DNA from: Alloalcanivorax xenomutans
GTDB taxonomy: Bacteria > Pseudomonadota > Gammaproteobacteria > Pseudomonadales > Alcanivoracaceae
Direction: 5' to 3'
NCBI RefSeq assembly: GCF_900217905.1
Contig: NZ_OBMO01000011.1
Coordinates: forward strand, 62,001-126,000
Length of the DNA stretch: 64,000 nucleotides
Of this stretch, positions 29,107 through 38,519 are shown piece by piece; the first letter of the stretch is position 1, and every line of letters begins with the position of its first letter. The position numbers and the translations under genes were made by a program. Under the pieces are notes generated by a model. The model worked only from the letters and a program-made list of their open reading frames with translations. It ran no database searches and had not been told where the DNA came from.

Positions 29107-30150
29107 ATGAACATTCAGGACGCGCTGGCGCGGGTGGTGGAGCATATCGATCTGTCCACCGAGGAAATGCGGGAAGTAATGCGCCAGATCATGACCGGCG
29201 GTGCCACCGACGCTCAGATCGGCGGTTTCCTGGTGGGGTTGCGGATGAAGAGCGAATCCCTGGACGAGATCACCGGTGCCGCCATGGTGATGCGCGAGCT
29301 GGTGAAACCGGTGACCATCGAGAACCGCCGCCATCTGGTGGATATCGTCGGTACCGGTGGTGATGGTGCCAATCTGTTCAATGTATCCTCCGCCAGCGCC
29401 TTCGTCGCCGCCGCCGCCGGCTGCCGGGTGGCCAAGCACGGTGGCCGCTCGGTCAGTTCCAAAAGCGGCTCCGCGGACTTGCTGGAGGCCGCCGGTATCG
29501 ATCTTGACCTGACCCCGGAGCAGGTGGCCCAGTGCGTGGACGCGGTGGGAGTGGGGTTCATGTTCGCTCCCGGCCATCACAGCGCCATGAAATACGCCAT
29601 CGGCCCGCGCAAGGAGCTGGGCATGCGCACACTGTTCAATATTCTCGGCCCGATGACCAATCCCGCCTCCGTCCAGAGGCTGGTGGTCGGTGTCTTCTCC
29701 GACCGGCTTTGCCGGCCCATGGCCGAAGTCATGGGACGCCTGGGCGCGGAGCACGTGATGGTGGTGCATGGCCATGATGGCCTGGACGAGATCACTCTGG
29801 CGGGGCGCACGCATGTGGCGGAATTCCGGGATGGTGAAGTACGGGAGTTCCAGATCACACCGGAAGACGTGGGCATCGAGTCCGATTCCCTGGTGGGGCT
29901 GGACGTGACCGATCCCGAGGCGTCGCTGGCGCTGATCCGGGATGCGTTCGGCAAGCGCACCGGGCCGGTGGCGGCCAAGGCCGCGGACATGGTGGCCCTG
30001 AACGCCGGCGCGGCGATCTATGTGTCCGGGGTGACCCGCACACTGGCGGAAGGTGTGCGGATGGCGGATGATTTGATTCATAACGGTGAAGCCGCCGAGC
30101 GCATGCGGGAACTGGCCCAGTTTTGCCGTGCCTTGAAAGCGGCGGACTGA
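29107..30150 (+). CDS. trpD: Anthranilate phosphoribosyltransferase
   Basis: 347-aa TrpD, which transfers the phosphoribosyl group of PRPP to anthranilate. The PRPP-binding motif [16 protein letters not shown] and the anthranilate-site segments [20 protein letters not shown] and [10 protein letters not shown] are visible. It follows trpG almost directly and is separated from trpC by 137 bp that contain a hairpin and a possible promoter. Confidence 0.97.
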   Translation: MNIQDALARVVEHIDLSTEEMREVMRQIMTGGATDAQIGGFLVGLRMKSESLDEITGAAMVMRELVKPVTIENRRHLVDIVGTGGDGANLFNVSSASAFVAAAAGCRVAKHGGRSVSSKSGSADLLEAAGIDLDLTPEQVAQCVDAVGVGFMFAPGHHSAMKYAIGPRKELGMRTLFNILGPMTNPASVQRLVVGVFSDRLCRPMAEVMGRLGAEHVMVVHGHDGLDEITLAGRTHVAEFRDGEVREFQITPEDVGIESDSLVGLDVTDPEASLALIRDAFGKRTGPVAAKAADMVALNAGAAIYVSGVTRTLAEGVRMADDLIHNGEAAERMRELAQFCRALKAAD

Positions 30151-30185
30151 GAGCGGCGGGTTGGACAGGATTTAACATAAGCCCT

Positions 30186-30215
30186 TTGAACATCCCCCGC
30201 CGGGAGCGTTCTAAT
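30186..30215 (+). promoter_or_regulatory. Candidate internal promoter for trpC
   Basis: TTGAAC (30186-30191) and TCTAAT (30210-30215) spaced by 18 nt in the trpD-trpC gap. An 8-bp hairpin (GCGGGCCG / CGGCCCGC, about 30248-30268) lies between it and the trpC ribosome-binding site. Confidence 0.35.
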
Positions 30216-30287
30216 GGGAGTGGCTTGACCACCCTCGATAAAGAAAGCGGGCCGGCGCACGGCCCGCTCAGACAGCCAGGAGCGGCC

Positions 30288-31082
30288 ATGAGCAACGGCA
30301 CCATTCTTGATCGCATCATCGAACGTAAAGAGCAGGAGATCGTCGACGGCAAACGCCGTTACAGCATGGGGGATTTGCGGGCGCTGGCGGAGAATCAGCG
30401 TCGGGCGAGAGGTTTCCATCGCAAGCTGTATGATCGCGTGGCCGAGGGCAAACCGGCGGTGATCGCGGAAATCAAGAAAGCCTCCCCCAGCAAAGGGGTT
30501 ATTCGTGAGGACTTCGATCCGGTGGATATCGCCCGGCGCTATGAGGAAAATGGCGCCGCCTGCCTGTCCGTGCTCACCGATCAGGAGTTCTTCCAGGGGC
30601 ATGAGGACTATCTGCGCGCCGCCCGTAACGCGGTGTCGTTGCCGGTACTGCGCAAGGATTTCATTGTTGACCCCTGGCAGGTGTTCGAAACCCGGGCCAT
30701 GGGGGCGGACGCCATTCTGCTGATCGTGGCGGCACTGTCCGATGCTCAGATGGATGAGCTCTACCACGCCGCCCAGCAGGCCGGCTGTGATGTGCTGGTG
30801 GAAGTGCACTCCGGTGAGGAGCTGGAGCGGGCGATGAAGCTGAACGTGGAAGTGGTCGGCATCAACAACCGCGACCTGCGCACCTTCGAAACCCGTCTGG
30901 ACACCACTCTGGAACTGGCTCCGCAAGTACCCGCCGATCACCTTGTGGTCACCGAGAGCGGCATCCACACCCGCGCCGACGTGCGCCTGATGCGTGACAA
31001 CGGTATCCACGGTTTCCTGGTCGGCGAGGCCTTCATGCGCGAGGAAGACCCCGGCGCGGCGCTGAAAAAGCTGTTTTTCTAG
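30288..31082 (+). CDS. trpC: Indole-3-glycerol-phosphate synthase
   Basis: 264-aa TIM-barrel enzyme that ring-closes carboxyphenylaminodeoxyribulose-5-phosphate to indole-3-glycerol phosphate. There is no fused TrpF domain. Catalytic and binding segments AEIKKASPSKG, CLSVLTD, LRKDFI, VGINNRDLRTF and ESGI are visible. The frame is open from 30123, but ATG about 30288 (MSNGTILDRII) follows CCAGGAG and is the family start. Its TAG stop is formed by the first unit of a heptamer array, so the 3' end of the gene abuts the intergenic element directly. Confidence 0.96.
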   Translation: MSNGTILDRIIERKEQEIVDGKRRYSMGDLRALAENQRRARGFHRKLYDRVAEGKPAVIAEIKKASPSKGVIREDFDPVDIARRYEENGAACLSVLTDQEFFQGHEDYLRAARNAVSLPVLRKDFIVDPWQVFETRAMGADAILLIVAALSDAQMDELYHAAQQAGCDVLVEVHSGEELERAMKLNVEVVGINNRDLRTFETRLDTTLELAPQVPADHLVVTESGIHTRADVRLMRDNGIHGFLVGEAFMREEDPGAALKKLFF

Positions 31083-31234
31083 TTAATAGTGAACAGTGAA
31101 TAGTTAGCAGCGAAAATCAAAAGCAAAGAAAAAGCCAAGAGGCCGCTCCAACTTCTGGACGCGGCCTCTTGGCTTTCAGTGTCCGCGGCGCTTTATCCGC
31201 GAGCTATTCTCTGTTCCCTATTAACTATTCGCTG
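31080..31234. repeat. Heptamer-array palindromic element, member B
   Basis: The left arm has five 7-mers of type YAGTKAA (31080-31114, including the trpC stop TAG). A central 16-bp perfect stem follows (31131-31146 / 31161-31176, core GCGGCCTCTT) with an inner TCCA/TGGA pairing. The right arm has four 7-mers of type TTMACTR (31207-31234), ending six bases before the crp stop. The flanks of the stem are A-rich before and T-rich after on both strands, as in a bidirectional terminator. It lies between convergent trpC and crp. Confidence 0.85.
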
Positions 31235-31240
31235 CCTTCA

Positions 31241-31870
31241 TCAGCGCGTGCCATACACCACCATGGTCTTGCCCTTCACGGACACCAGGCCCTGTTCTTC
31301 CAGATTCTTCAGGACCCGGCCGACCATCTCGCGGGAGCAGCCGACGATCCGGCCGATCTCCTGGCGGGTGACCTTGATCTGCATACCATCGGGATGGGTC
31401 ATGGCGTCGGGCTGCTTGCACAGGTCCAGCAGAGTGCCGGCGACCCGGCCGGTGACGTCAAGGAACGCCAGGTCGCCCACCTTGCGGGTGGTGGCGCGCA
31501 GACGGCCGGCCAGTTGCGCCGATACGGCGAACAGAATGTCGGCGTCTTCCCGGGTCAACTGACGGAATTTGGCGTAGCTCACCTCGGCCACTTCGCACTC
31601 GGTTTTCGCTTTCACCCAGGCGGAACGGGAAGGGTCGCTCTCGAACAGGCCCATTTCACCGAAGAAGTCACCTTCGTTGAGATACGCCATGATCATTTCG
31701 CGACCGTCGTCGTCCTCGATCATCACCGTGACCGAGCCACGGAGAATGTAATAAAGGGCGTCGGACTCATCGCCAGCGTAAATAATGGTGCTCTTCGCCG
31801 GATACCGCCGACGGTGGCAGTTGGCCAGAAAGTGGTCCAGATTGGGAATAATCTTGTTGCCGTCGCTCAT
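31241..31870 (-). CDS. vfr: cAMP receptor-type regulator (Crp/Vfr)
   Basis: 209-aa CRP-family activator of the Vfr/CRP type. The cNMP-binding beta-roll includes [11 protein letters not shown] and the phosphate-cassette region PSRSAWVKA. The DNA-binding winged helix contains [25 protein letters not shown], with the CRP-like recognition residues R-E-x-x-G-R. Gene order trpC-vfr-osmC-speD-coq7 is the same as in Pseudomonas aeruginosa, where Vfr is a global cAMP-dependent regulator. A TGTGA half-site lies upstream in the 271-bp divergent gap, too weak to call autoregulation. Confidence 0.92.
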   Translation of the reverse strand: MSDGNKIIPNLDHFLANCHRRRYPAKSTIIYAGDESDALYYILRGSVTVMIEDDDGREMIMAYLNEGDFFGEMGLFESDPSRSAWVKAKTECEVAEVSYAKFRQLTREDADILFAVSAQLAGRLRATTRKVGDLAFLDVTGRVAGTLLDLCKQPDAMTHPDGMQIKVTRQEIGRIVGCSREMVGRVLKNLEEQGLVSVKGKTMVVYGTR

Positions 31871-32141
31871 GGGGTCTCTGCTTAAGCCAGAAGAATGTCT
31901 TAGCCGATTAAGCTCAAGGATATTGCCTGTTTTTCACATCGCTGCCAAGGGTAGGAGCCCGCGAGAGCTCGAAGGGGTGACGCCGGTCCGCTGTTGGGGG
32001 CGGGCGGAGGTGGTAAACAGGGCGGCGTGGAGACCATGAGCGGGCTCTAAGGGTATGGTCGCGGGGTCGCTCTGTGGTAATCTGCGCGCCCATTTGGGGG
32101 CGGGCCCGGCGGGCCGCTCCGGTGCCGAGCAGGAGTAGGTG

Positions 32142-32561
32142 ATGAAAGCTGTGGTTGAATGGCAGGGCGAAGCCTGTTTTCAGGCGGAATCCGGTTCCGG
32201 TCACACCATCCTTATGGACGGTCCGCCCGATCATGGCGGCCAGAATCGCGGTGCGCGCCCGATGGAAACCCTGCTAATGAGCGTTGGCGGTTGTTCCGCG
32301 TTCGATGTGGTGCATATTCTGCGTAAATCCCGTCAGAACGTGACAGGCTGCCGCTGTGAGCTGAGCGCGGAGCGGGCGGAGGATGAAGTCCCCGCCGTAT
32401 TCACCAAAATTCATTTGCACTTCGTGGTATCCGGCGAGGATCTCAAGGAGGCGCAGGTGAAACGGGCGGTGTCATTGTCGGCGGAGAAGTACTGCTCCGC
32501 GTCGATCATGCTCACCCGTGGTGGTGTGGAGGTCACCCACAGCTATACCATCGAAGCCTGA
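32142..32561 (+). CDS. OsmC family protein (YhfA-like)
   Basis: 139-aa OsmC-fold protein. The two redox cysteines of the family are in [11 protein letters not shown] and [11 protein letters not shown], consistent with thiol-dependent peroxide reduction, although the YhfA subgroup lacks a proven function. It is divergent from crp, the same arrangement as crp-yhfA in E. coli. ATG 32142 follows AGGAGTAGG; a GTG immediately upstream is in frame. Confidence 0.88.
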   Translation: MKAVVEWQGEACFQAESGSGHTILMDGPPDHGGQNRGARPMETLLMSVGGCSAFDVVHILRKSRQNVTGCRCELSAERAEDEVPAVFTKIHLHFVVSGEDLKEAQVKRAVSLSAEKYCSASIMLTRGGVEVTHSYTIEA

Positions 32562-32703
32562 GCGGATACCCTTCGCCAAGGCGGCGAGGTGCCGGGCGGA
32601 CCTGGGCCGGCGCCAAAAACCTGCGGATTCCCGGTGCGGTCAGCCGTATCCGGGGTTGAGTGAGTTAACCACGGGCGGTGACGACCGCCAACGGGGAAAT
32701 GCG

Positions 32704-33507
32704 GTGGTAAAAGATCCCAATCCCAAGATTTCGGTGCACGGTTTCAACAACCTGACCAAGTCGCTCAGCTTCAATATTTTCGACATCGCCTATGCGAAGA
32801 CCGAGCAGCACCGCAAGGAGTACATCGAGTACATCGATGAGCTCTACAACGCGGAGCGGTTGACTGAAATCCTCACCAACGTGACGCGCATCATTGGCGC
32901 CAACGTCCTCAACGTGGCCCGTCAGGACTACGATCCGCAGGGCGCCAGTGTGACCATGCTGATCGCGGAACACGAAACCCCGCCGAGCGGTACCGACTGG
33001 GACGAAGAAGCGCCCGGGCCGCTGCCGGACACGGTGGTGGCGCACCTGGACAAGAGCCATGTGACTGTCCACACCTATCCGGAGTCCCATCCGGACAACG
33101 GTATCTCCACTTTCCGGGTGGATGTGGATGTGTCCACCTGTGGCGTGATCTCACCGCTGCGGGCGCTGAACTACCTGATTCACAGCTTCGACTCCGATAT
33201 CGTCACCATCGACTATCGGGTCCGCGGCATGACCCGGGATCTGGACGGCACCAAGCACTACATCGATCACGATATCACGTCGATCCAGAACTTCCTGGTG
33301 GAGGACACGCAGAACGCCTACCAGATGATCGATGTCAACGTGTACCAGGAGAACATCTTCCACACCAAGATGCTGCTCAAGGACTTCGACATCGAAAACT
33401 ACCTGTTCGGCGCCGGCAGTGACGAGTTCGACGACGCCGAACTGGCCGAAATCAAGGAACGTCTGCAGACCGAAATGCTGGAGATTTTCTACAGCCGGAA
33501 CATGTAA
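32704..33507 (+). CDS. speD: S-adenosylmethionine decarboxylase proenzyme
   Basis: 267-aa SpeD of the E. coli type (264 aa there), giving decarboxylated SAM for spermidine synthesis. The proenzyme self-cleaves before a serine to form a pyruvoyl cofactor; that serine is about residue 118 in [17 protein letters not shown]. The frame is open from 32518, but only the GTG at 32704 gives the conserved [17 protein letters not shown]-terminus and has GGGG eight bases upstream. A GGCGGT/ACCGCC hairpin (32674-32689) sits just before the ribosome-binding site. There is no speE neighbour. Confidence 0.95.
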   Translation: MVKDPNPKISVHGFNNLTKSLSFNIFDIAYAKTEQHRKEYIEYIDELYNAERLTEILTNVTRIIGANVLNVARQDYDPQGASVTMLIAEHETPPSGTDWDEEAPGPLPDTVVAHLDKSHVTVHTYPESHPDNGISTFRVDVDVSTCGVISPLRALNYLIHSFDSDIVTIDYRVRGMTRDLDGTKHYIDHDITSIQNFLVEDTQNAYQMIDVNVYQENIFHTKMLLKDFDIENYLFGAGSDEFDDAELAEIKERLQTEMLEIFYSRNM

Positions 33508-33513
33508 AAAAAG

Positions 33514-33659
33514 CAGTGAAGAGTTAACAATTAACAGTTAACAGCGAAAATCAAAAGATAAAGAGGCCGCGCCCAACACCTGGACGCGGCCTCTTTCGTT
33601 GCAGCGTACGGAGAAATTCATCCGCGCGCTATTCACTGTTAACTATTCACTGTTCACTA
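33514..33659. repeat. Heptamer-array palindromic element, member C
   Basis: The left arm has five 7-mers (33514-33548), starting six A-rich bases after the speD stop. The central hairpin is AAAGAGGCCGCG (33560-33571) with its complement at 33585-33596. The right arm has four 7-mers (33632-33659). The last right-arm unit, TTCACTA, contains the coq7 stop codon (TAG on the minus strand). It lies between convergent speD and coq7 and is the clearest member of the family. Confidence 0.88.
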
Positions 33660-34325
33660 GATCCTGTAGGTGGTGAGCGTCATCACCTTGCTCATCAGGG
33701 TCATGGCGCGGCGGATCGGGGTGGGGAGGGGAGCGCCGCCGGCGTCTTCGGCGGTGACGGCGTGTTTCAGCTCGTCTTCGCGCATCTGTTCAAGGATGGC
33801 ACGGGTGCGGTGATCGGCGGCGGGCAGTTCGGACAGGTGGCGCTCCAGATGGCGCACCACCTGATGCTCGGTTTCCGAGACAAAGCCCAGGCTCCAGCGG
33901 TCTCCGGCCAGCCCGGCGCCGGCACCGAGAGTGTAGCTCATGGCGTAGAACAGCGGATTCAGACGGCTGGGCACGCTGCCCAGTTCGCGGATACGGTCCT
34001 CGCACCAAGCCAGATGATCTTCCTCCTCCCGGGCGGCTTCCTCCATGGCATGGCGCACGTGGGGCAAGGTGGCGGTGCTGGCCTGGCCCTGATACAGCGC
34101 CTGGGCACAGACCTCACCGGTGTGGTTGATACGCATCAGGCCGGCGATATGGCGCCGCTGCCGGGCGTCCAGGGCGGCGCTCGGGTCCTTGATGACGGCT
34201 TCGTCACCGCCGGGCTGGGCGGCGGGCTGCCGGGAGGCCCGGGTGGACCCGGGAGTGAGGGTGCGCAGCGCGTTGTCCACGCGGCTAAGCAATTGGTCCA
34301 CTGGCGTCAGGTGACGACCCGTCAT
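33657..34325 (-). CDS. coq7: 2-polyprenyl-3-methyl-6-methoxy-1,4-benzoquinone monooxygenase
   Basis: 222-aa ferritin-like diiron hydroxylase for the C6 hydroxylation step of ubiquinone synthesis. The iron ligands are carried by [31 protein letters not shown] and EDELKHA. A roughly 45-residue N-terminal stretch, rich in Pro, Ala and Gln from about residue 20 on, precedes the conserved domain. The frame extends to 34424, but ATG 34325 follows GGAGAAG. The stop codon lies within heptamer element C. Confidence 0.93.
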   Translation of the reverse strand: MTGRHLTPVDQLLSRVDNALRTLTPGSTRASRQPAAQPGGDEAVIKDPSAALDARQRRHIAGLMRINHTGEVCAQALYQGQASTATLPHVRHAMEEAAREEEDHLAWCEDRIRELGSVPSRLNPLFYAMSYTLGAGAGLAGDRWSLGFVSETEHQVVRHLERHLSELPAADHRTRAILEQMREDELKHAVTAEDAGGAPLPTPIRRAMTLMSKVMTLTTYRI

Positions 34326-34460
34326 CACGACTTCTCCACGATGCTCACGGGGCGGATGGTAAGCCGGCCATGCCGATGTCCGTGGCGGACGGTGGCATGG
34401 CCGGGCCGATAGTGTAGCAGGCAACGCTCGCCATCGTCGCGGCGGCGCGCCTCGCGCGGG

Positions 34461-37250
34461 TCAGGTTTCTTCCCCGGATTCCTCGACCTGGCCGCGCCGG
34501 GTAAAGCGGATCAGCACGTCACGAAGCACATTGAGTTCCACCGGTTTGGGAATGTGGGCGTTCATGCCGGAGGCCAGGCTGCGCTCCCGGTGCTCGCGCA
34601 GGATATGGGCGGTGAGGGCGACGATGGGGACCGCCACCAGGCCGTTTTCCCGCTCGTGGGCACGGATCCGCCGGGTGGCCTCGAACCCGTCCATCTCCGG
34701 CATTTCGCAATCCATCAGGATCAGGTCATAACGCTTCTGGGTGGCACGGTGGAGGGCTTCCAGGCCGTTGGCGGCCAGTTCCGGAGTAATGCCCAGTTTG
34801 TTGAGCATGCCGCGGATAACTTTCTGGCTCAGCTTGTGGTCCTCGACCACCAGTACCTGCAATCCGGGGTCCGGGCTTTCGCTGCGTTGGCGGGGCGCCG
34901 ACGGGCGCTGCAGGCCCAACTCCTCACTCAGTACCTGTTTGAGGCGCGGCGCCGACACCGGTTTGGTCAGCACCCGATGAATACTGACGTTACGCGCGTC
35001 CACATCGGTGGGGGAGCTGCTGATACCGGTGAGCATGATCAGCACCGGTGAGTGGGTGATGACCGGATCCTCGTGGATCCGCGCCGCCAGCTGCACCCCG
35101 GTCATGCCCGGCATCTGGTGGTCGAGCAGCACCACATCGTAGGGCTCATTGATATTGGCCTGGGTACGTAACGAGGCCAGCGCTTCGCGCGGATCGTTGC
35201 TGGCGGTGACGCGCATGCCCCAGCTCAGGGCCAGATGGCGGATTACCCGGGTCACGGTGGTGGAGTCATCCACCACCAGCATGCTGCGGCCCAGCAGGGG
35301 CACCCGGTCCGCCGGATTGTCCGGTGCCGGATCATCCAGCGCCGACAACGGCACGATGAACCAATAGGCCGGTTCCTGGTTGTGCCCGTCGCGGTGTCCA
35401 CAGCGGCCACTCATGGCTTCCACCAGCTGTTCGGCGATGGCCAGATTCAGCGTGCTGCTGTCCTGGCGGGCGCCGTTTTCCCGTAGATCATGCAGGGTGC
35501 CGGCACGCAGAGCGGTACCGGAGAATTCAAAGCGCACCTGACCGGCCTGGCCGGTGGGTTCCAGCGACACATCGATGATCAACTCGCCGTGCTGGGCCTG
35601 GCGGATGAAGGCGCCGATCAGGTTGGTCAGCACCTGACGCAGGCGCCCGGGGTCCCCCTCCATGCGCGCCGGCACATTGGTGTGCACGTGGGTGATCAGT
35701 TCCACCTGCTTTTCCTCGGCCCGCTCGCGGAACAGGTCCACGGCGTCCACCAGCAGCTCGTGTACATCCAGGGCTTCATGGCTGATTTCGGCGCCGGAGG
35801 TCGACAGCTGGGAGTACTCCAGCACATCGTTGATGATCTTCAACAGGCTTTCGCCCGCATTGTGAATGGCGCTGACGCACTCCTTCTGGTTCGGTGTCAG
35901 CGGGGTATCGTCGAGCAATTCGGCCATGCCGAGGATGCCGCTGAGCGGGGTGCGGGCGTCATGGCCCATGCGCGCCAGGGTTTCGCGCCGGGTGGTCTCG
36001 ACGGTCTCGGCGACGGCCTGATTGCGCAGTTGTTCCGCCTTGAGTCTTTGGCGGCGCTGATGCTGCAGGTGCAGACCGGCGGTTTGCAAGGTGCCCGCCA
36101 CGGTGAATACCAAAAGCAGCGTCAGGGGCACGTCCAGGCCGGTGTGCAGCAGCCCCAGGGTGACCAGGCAGAGAATGGCCGCCGGAATGCCGACCAGGAT
36201 GCTGGTGAAGAAGAACAGGGCTCCGGCCGGCACTTCCCGATGCCAGGCCTGATAGCCCAGCGCGATTAAACAGGGCGCGGTGAGCAGCACCAGTATGCAG
36301 CACAGTCCCATGGCCGCCGGTGACGGCAGAATCAATAGCAATGGGATCTGAACCAGGGCCAACGCGCCCAGCACCAGCAGAATGTAATGCAGCGCCGGGC
36401 TGTGCTGACGGCTGTCGACAAAGGTGCGCCCGGCGCCGCAGGCGGCGAACAGAGCGCCGGAAAGCAGGGTCAGGCGCAGCGGATGATCCCAACTGCTGAG
36501 ATCGTCCAGATGGCCCAGAAAGCCGCTGCCGATGACGATCAGGCCGACGACACAGAAACCGAACAGGGCGTGGTAACCATGGCTGGCGGCGGAGCGCATC
36601 AAGGCCAGGGCCAGATGGTACAGGGACATGGCCAGCAACATGCCGATCAGCAGCCAGTAGACGCCGTACAGTGGGTTGTCGCCGAGCGCTTTCTGCATGG
36701 TGGTGAGCGTCAATGAATAGACCAGCTCACCATGAGGATTTACCCGCCAGTAGAACACCTGGGGCTGGCCCAGCGGCAGATCGAGCACCTGGATCGGGTA
36801 GCGGTGGACAAAGGACTCATCCGGCAGTGGCGTACGATAACGGGTGGTACCGGGTGGGCCATCGGGAAGGTAGAACTGGCTGTCCTGGTAGGCGCGGGGC
36901 GCCATCACCAGCGCGAAACGCTGCTGGTCGGACAGCTCATTGTGGATGGAAACGCGGATCCACCAGTCGTGGTTGCTCAGCCCGAGCCGCTCAACGAAAC
37001 GGGAGGCCGGTTGGAACCGGTGGTCCAGGCCGCCGCTGACCACATCCTCCAGGGAATAGTGGTTGTCCGGGTCGGGCAGGTACTCGGAATAGATGGTGAT
37101 GCGGGCGTTGTCCGGCTCGCTGTTGACCACGAACGGCGGCGGGGGAGCCGCCCAGGCGCGACCGGCGACCAGCCAGAGCAGGCCGAATATCAGCGGCAGC
37201 CATCGCGCTGGTGTGTTATTCCGTGGCCAAAACGTCCTTGGTGGCATCAT
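34461..37250 (-). CDS. RetS-like hybrid sensor kinase with a degenerate ATP-binding domain
   Basis: About 929-aa membrane sensor. It has a signal peptide or N-terminal helix, a 7TMR-DISMED2 periplasmic domain (about 45-185) and a 7TMR-DISM transmembrane block (about 195-395). A HisKA domain follows, with the H-box MGHDARTPLSGILG (His about 430), then an ATPase-like domain and two receivers (Asp about 710 and 847). Length, layout and location two genes beyond purD match P. aeruginosa RetS (His424, Asp713, Asp858). The ATPase domain lacks the N-box second Asn (NLIGAFIRQA), the DxGxG box (FSGTALRAG) and GLGL (STLNLAI). An in-frame ATG at 37277 is an alternative start. It overlaps the upstream gene by 35 bases. 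Confidence 0.85.
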   Translation of the reverse strand: MMPPRTFWPRNNTPARWLPLIFGLLWLVAGRAWAAPPPPFVVNSEPDNARITIYSEYLPDPDNHYSLEDVVSGGLDHRFQPASRFVERLGLSNHDWWIRVSIHNELSDQQRFALVMAPRAYQDSQFYLPDGPPGTTRYRTPLPDESFVHRYPIQVLDLPLGQPQVFYWRVNPHGELVYSLTLTTMQKALGDNPLYGVYWLLIGMLLAMSLYHLALALMRSAASHGYHALFGFCVVGLIVIGSGFLGHLDDLSSWDHPLRLTLLSGALFAACGAGRTFVDSRQHSPALHYILLVLGALALVQIPLLLILPSPAAMGLCCILVLLTAPCLIALGYQAWHREVPAGALFFFTSILVGIPAAILCLVTLGLLHTGLDVPLTLLLVFTVAGTLQTAGLHLQHQRRQRLKAEQLRNQAVAETVETTRRETLARMGHDARTPLSGILGMAELLDDTPLTPNQKECVSAIHNAGESLLKIINDVLEYSQLSTSGAEISHEALDVHELLVDAVDLFRERAEEKQVELITHVHTNVPARMEGDPGRLRQVLTNLIGAFIRQAQHGELIIDVSLEPTGQAGQVRFEFSGTALRAGTLHDLRENGARQDSSTLNLAIAEQLVEAMSGRCGHRDGHNQEPAYWFIVPLSALDDPAPDNPADRVPLLGRSMLVVDDSTTVTRVIRHLALSWGMRVTASNDPREALASLRTQANINEPYDVVLLDHQMPGMTGVQLAARIHEDPVITHSPVLIMLTGISSSPTDVDARNVSIHRVLTKPVSAPRLKQVLSEELGLQRPSAPRQRSESPDPGLQVLVVEDHKLSQKVIRGMLNKLGITPELAANGLEALHRATQKRYDLILMDCEMPEMDGFEATRRIRAHERENGLVAVPIVALTAHILREHRERSLASGMNAHIPKPVELNVLRDVLIRFTRRGQVEESGEET

Positions 37251-38274
37251 CCGTCGTCGTTTCCCGATCCAGCACATACGCTTCCAGGCCGGCTTCGGAA
37301 AGGATATAGGCTCCCAACTCGCTGCGTCGACCGGCGGAACACAGTATATAAGTGAAATCCCGCTCCAGGGCGGGGGCTTTTTGTCTCAATTCGCCCAATG
37401 GAATGTTGCGGGCCCCGGGAGTCCGGTCGTGCCGGAACTCCGCCGCCAGCCGCACGTCGAGCAAAATACAGGCGTGATCGCCGTCGCGAACCATGTCGTT
37501 GAGAGTAGCCTCATTCAGATGGCGGATCACCGAGGCTTGCAGAATTTCCTGGAAATCATCCTGCCCCAGGCACATCAGCACGCCATCGCTGGTCATGGTA
37601 ACGGTGGCGTTGCGCGGCTGATCGCTGATCAGAGCATCTTCGCCGAAAAAGCGGCCCGGGCCCAGGGTGGCCAGGGTATTGGCGCCGCGCCCCTGGCCGC
37701 GGGTGACCATGGCCTGGCCCTGTTTGAGCACATAGAAGGTGTCTCCGCTGTCTCCTTCGCGGACCACGGTGGTGCCCATTTCCACTTCCCGGGGCTGGAA
37801 CTTCATGAACAGCGTATGCAGTTTCGCTGGCGCGATGCGGGCGAACAGGCCGGAAGCCAGCAGCGCGTCGGTCCAGTCCCTTTGCTCGTCCTGCCCTGGC
37901 GGCGGCAGCAGATCAACCGCGCCGGTCCAGGCCATCAATAAGTCCAGCTTGTCCCGATCCAGGGTGTACAGGGTGGCGTCGGTGCGGGTAATGGCGTTGA
38001 CGGTATGGGGCGCGTAGTTGTCCAGGGCAAGGTAATTCTCGTCGTCGGTGGCGGAGAAGGGCCGCACGCTGAAGCCGGCATCGATCAGATCCAGCTCACC
38101 GTCCACCAGAAAGTAGGCCTTGTCACTGTGCTGGCCCCGTTTGAACACCATCCGGCCGGGTGGCAGATTCAGCGCTTCCAACTGGCCCTGGATGGCGTGC
38201 AGGTGAGTGTGGCTGAGACTGTCGAACGGAATAAACTCGGCGAGCCGGGACGGATCCGGCGTGGTGATGGACAT
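37216..38274 (-). CDS. Tandem cyclic-nucleotide-binding and rhodanese domain protein
   Basis: 352-aa soluble protein with three domains. A first cNMP-binding fold (about 15-120) is somewhat divergent. A second, clearer one (about 135-245) contains GDTFYVLKQGQAMVTR, GPGRFFGEDALISDQPRNATV and a terminal helix. A C-terminal rhodanese domain (about 255-340) has the catalytic-loop Cys in YILCSAGRRS and the DVRLAAEFRHDRTPGARNIPL motif. The absence of a helix-turn-helix argues against a CRP-type regulator. It overlaps the RetS-like gene, suggesting a joint signalling role. The ligand is unknown. Confidence 0.82.
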   Translation of the reverse strand: MSITTPDPSRLAEFIPFDSLSHTHLHAIQGQLEALNLPPGRMVFKRGQHSDKAYFLVDGELDLIDAGFSVRPFSATDDENYLALDNYAPHTVNAITRTDATLYTLDRDKLDLLMAWTGAVDLLPPPGQDEQRDWTDALLASGLFARIAPAKLHTLFMKFQPREVEMGTTVVREGDSGDTFYVLKQGQAMVTRGQGRGANTLATLGPGRFFGEDALISDQPRNATVTMTSDGVLMCLGQDDFQEILQASVIRHLNEATLNDMVRDGDHACILLDVRLAAEFRHDRTPGARNIPLGELRQKAPALERDFTYILCSAGRRSELGAYILSEAGLEAYVLDRETTTDDATKDVLATE

Positions 38275-38519
38275 ACTTTCCCCCTGAACAAACGCACGGC
38301 ATCAAAAGAAGCCGGGCACCCTTATCGGGCGGCGATCATTATGGTTGTGATGAGACTCTCGGTCCCGAAACGTCGCGTTTGGGCTGATGATAGCGGCTAC
38401 TCCAAGCGTTTTCCCGCCGTGCTGCCCGGCGGGCCGCGGTTTTGTGATAAGAGTCCCGCCAGAGGGAGGGGCGGCACGCCAAATCCAAAGCCCAACGGTC
38501 GCTACAAAGTCGCTGTAGG

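Noticed and set aside
31080-31234. Considered whether the heptamer elements are CRISPR arrays or insertion-sequence remnants
   Set aside because: Units are contiguous 7-mers without unique spacers, there are no cas or transposase genes, and no target-site duplication is evident.
31871-32141. Possible CRP-binding site in the crp/osmC divergent region
   Set aside because: Only one TGTGA half-site is visible; the second half TCACA is absent at the right spacing.
32518-32703. N-terminal extension of speD overlapping the OsmC gene
   Set aside because: SpeD homologues begin at the [12 protein letters not shown] region; GTG 32704 with GGGG upstream fits.
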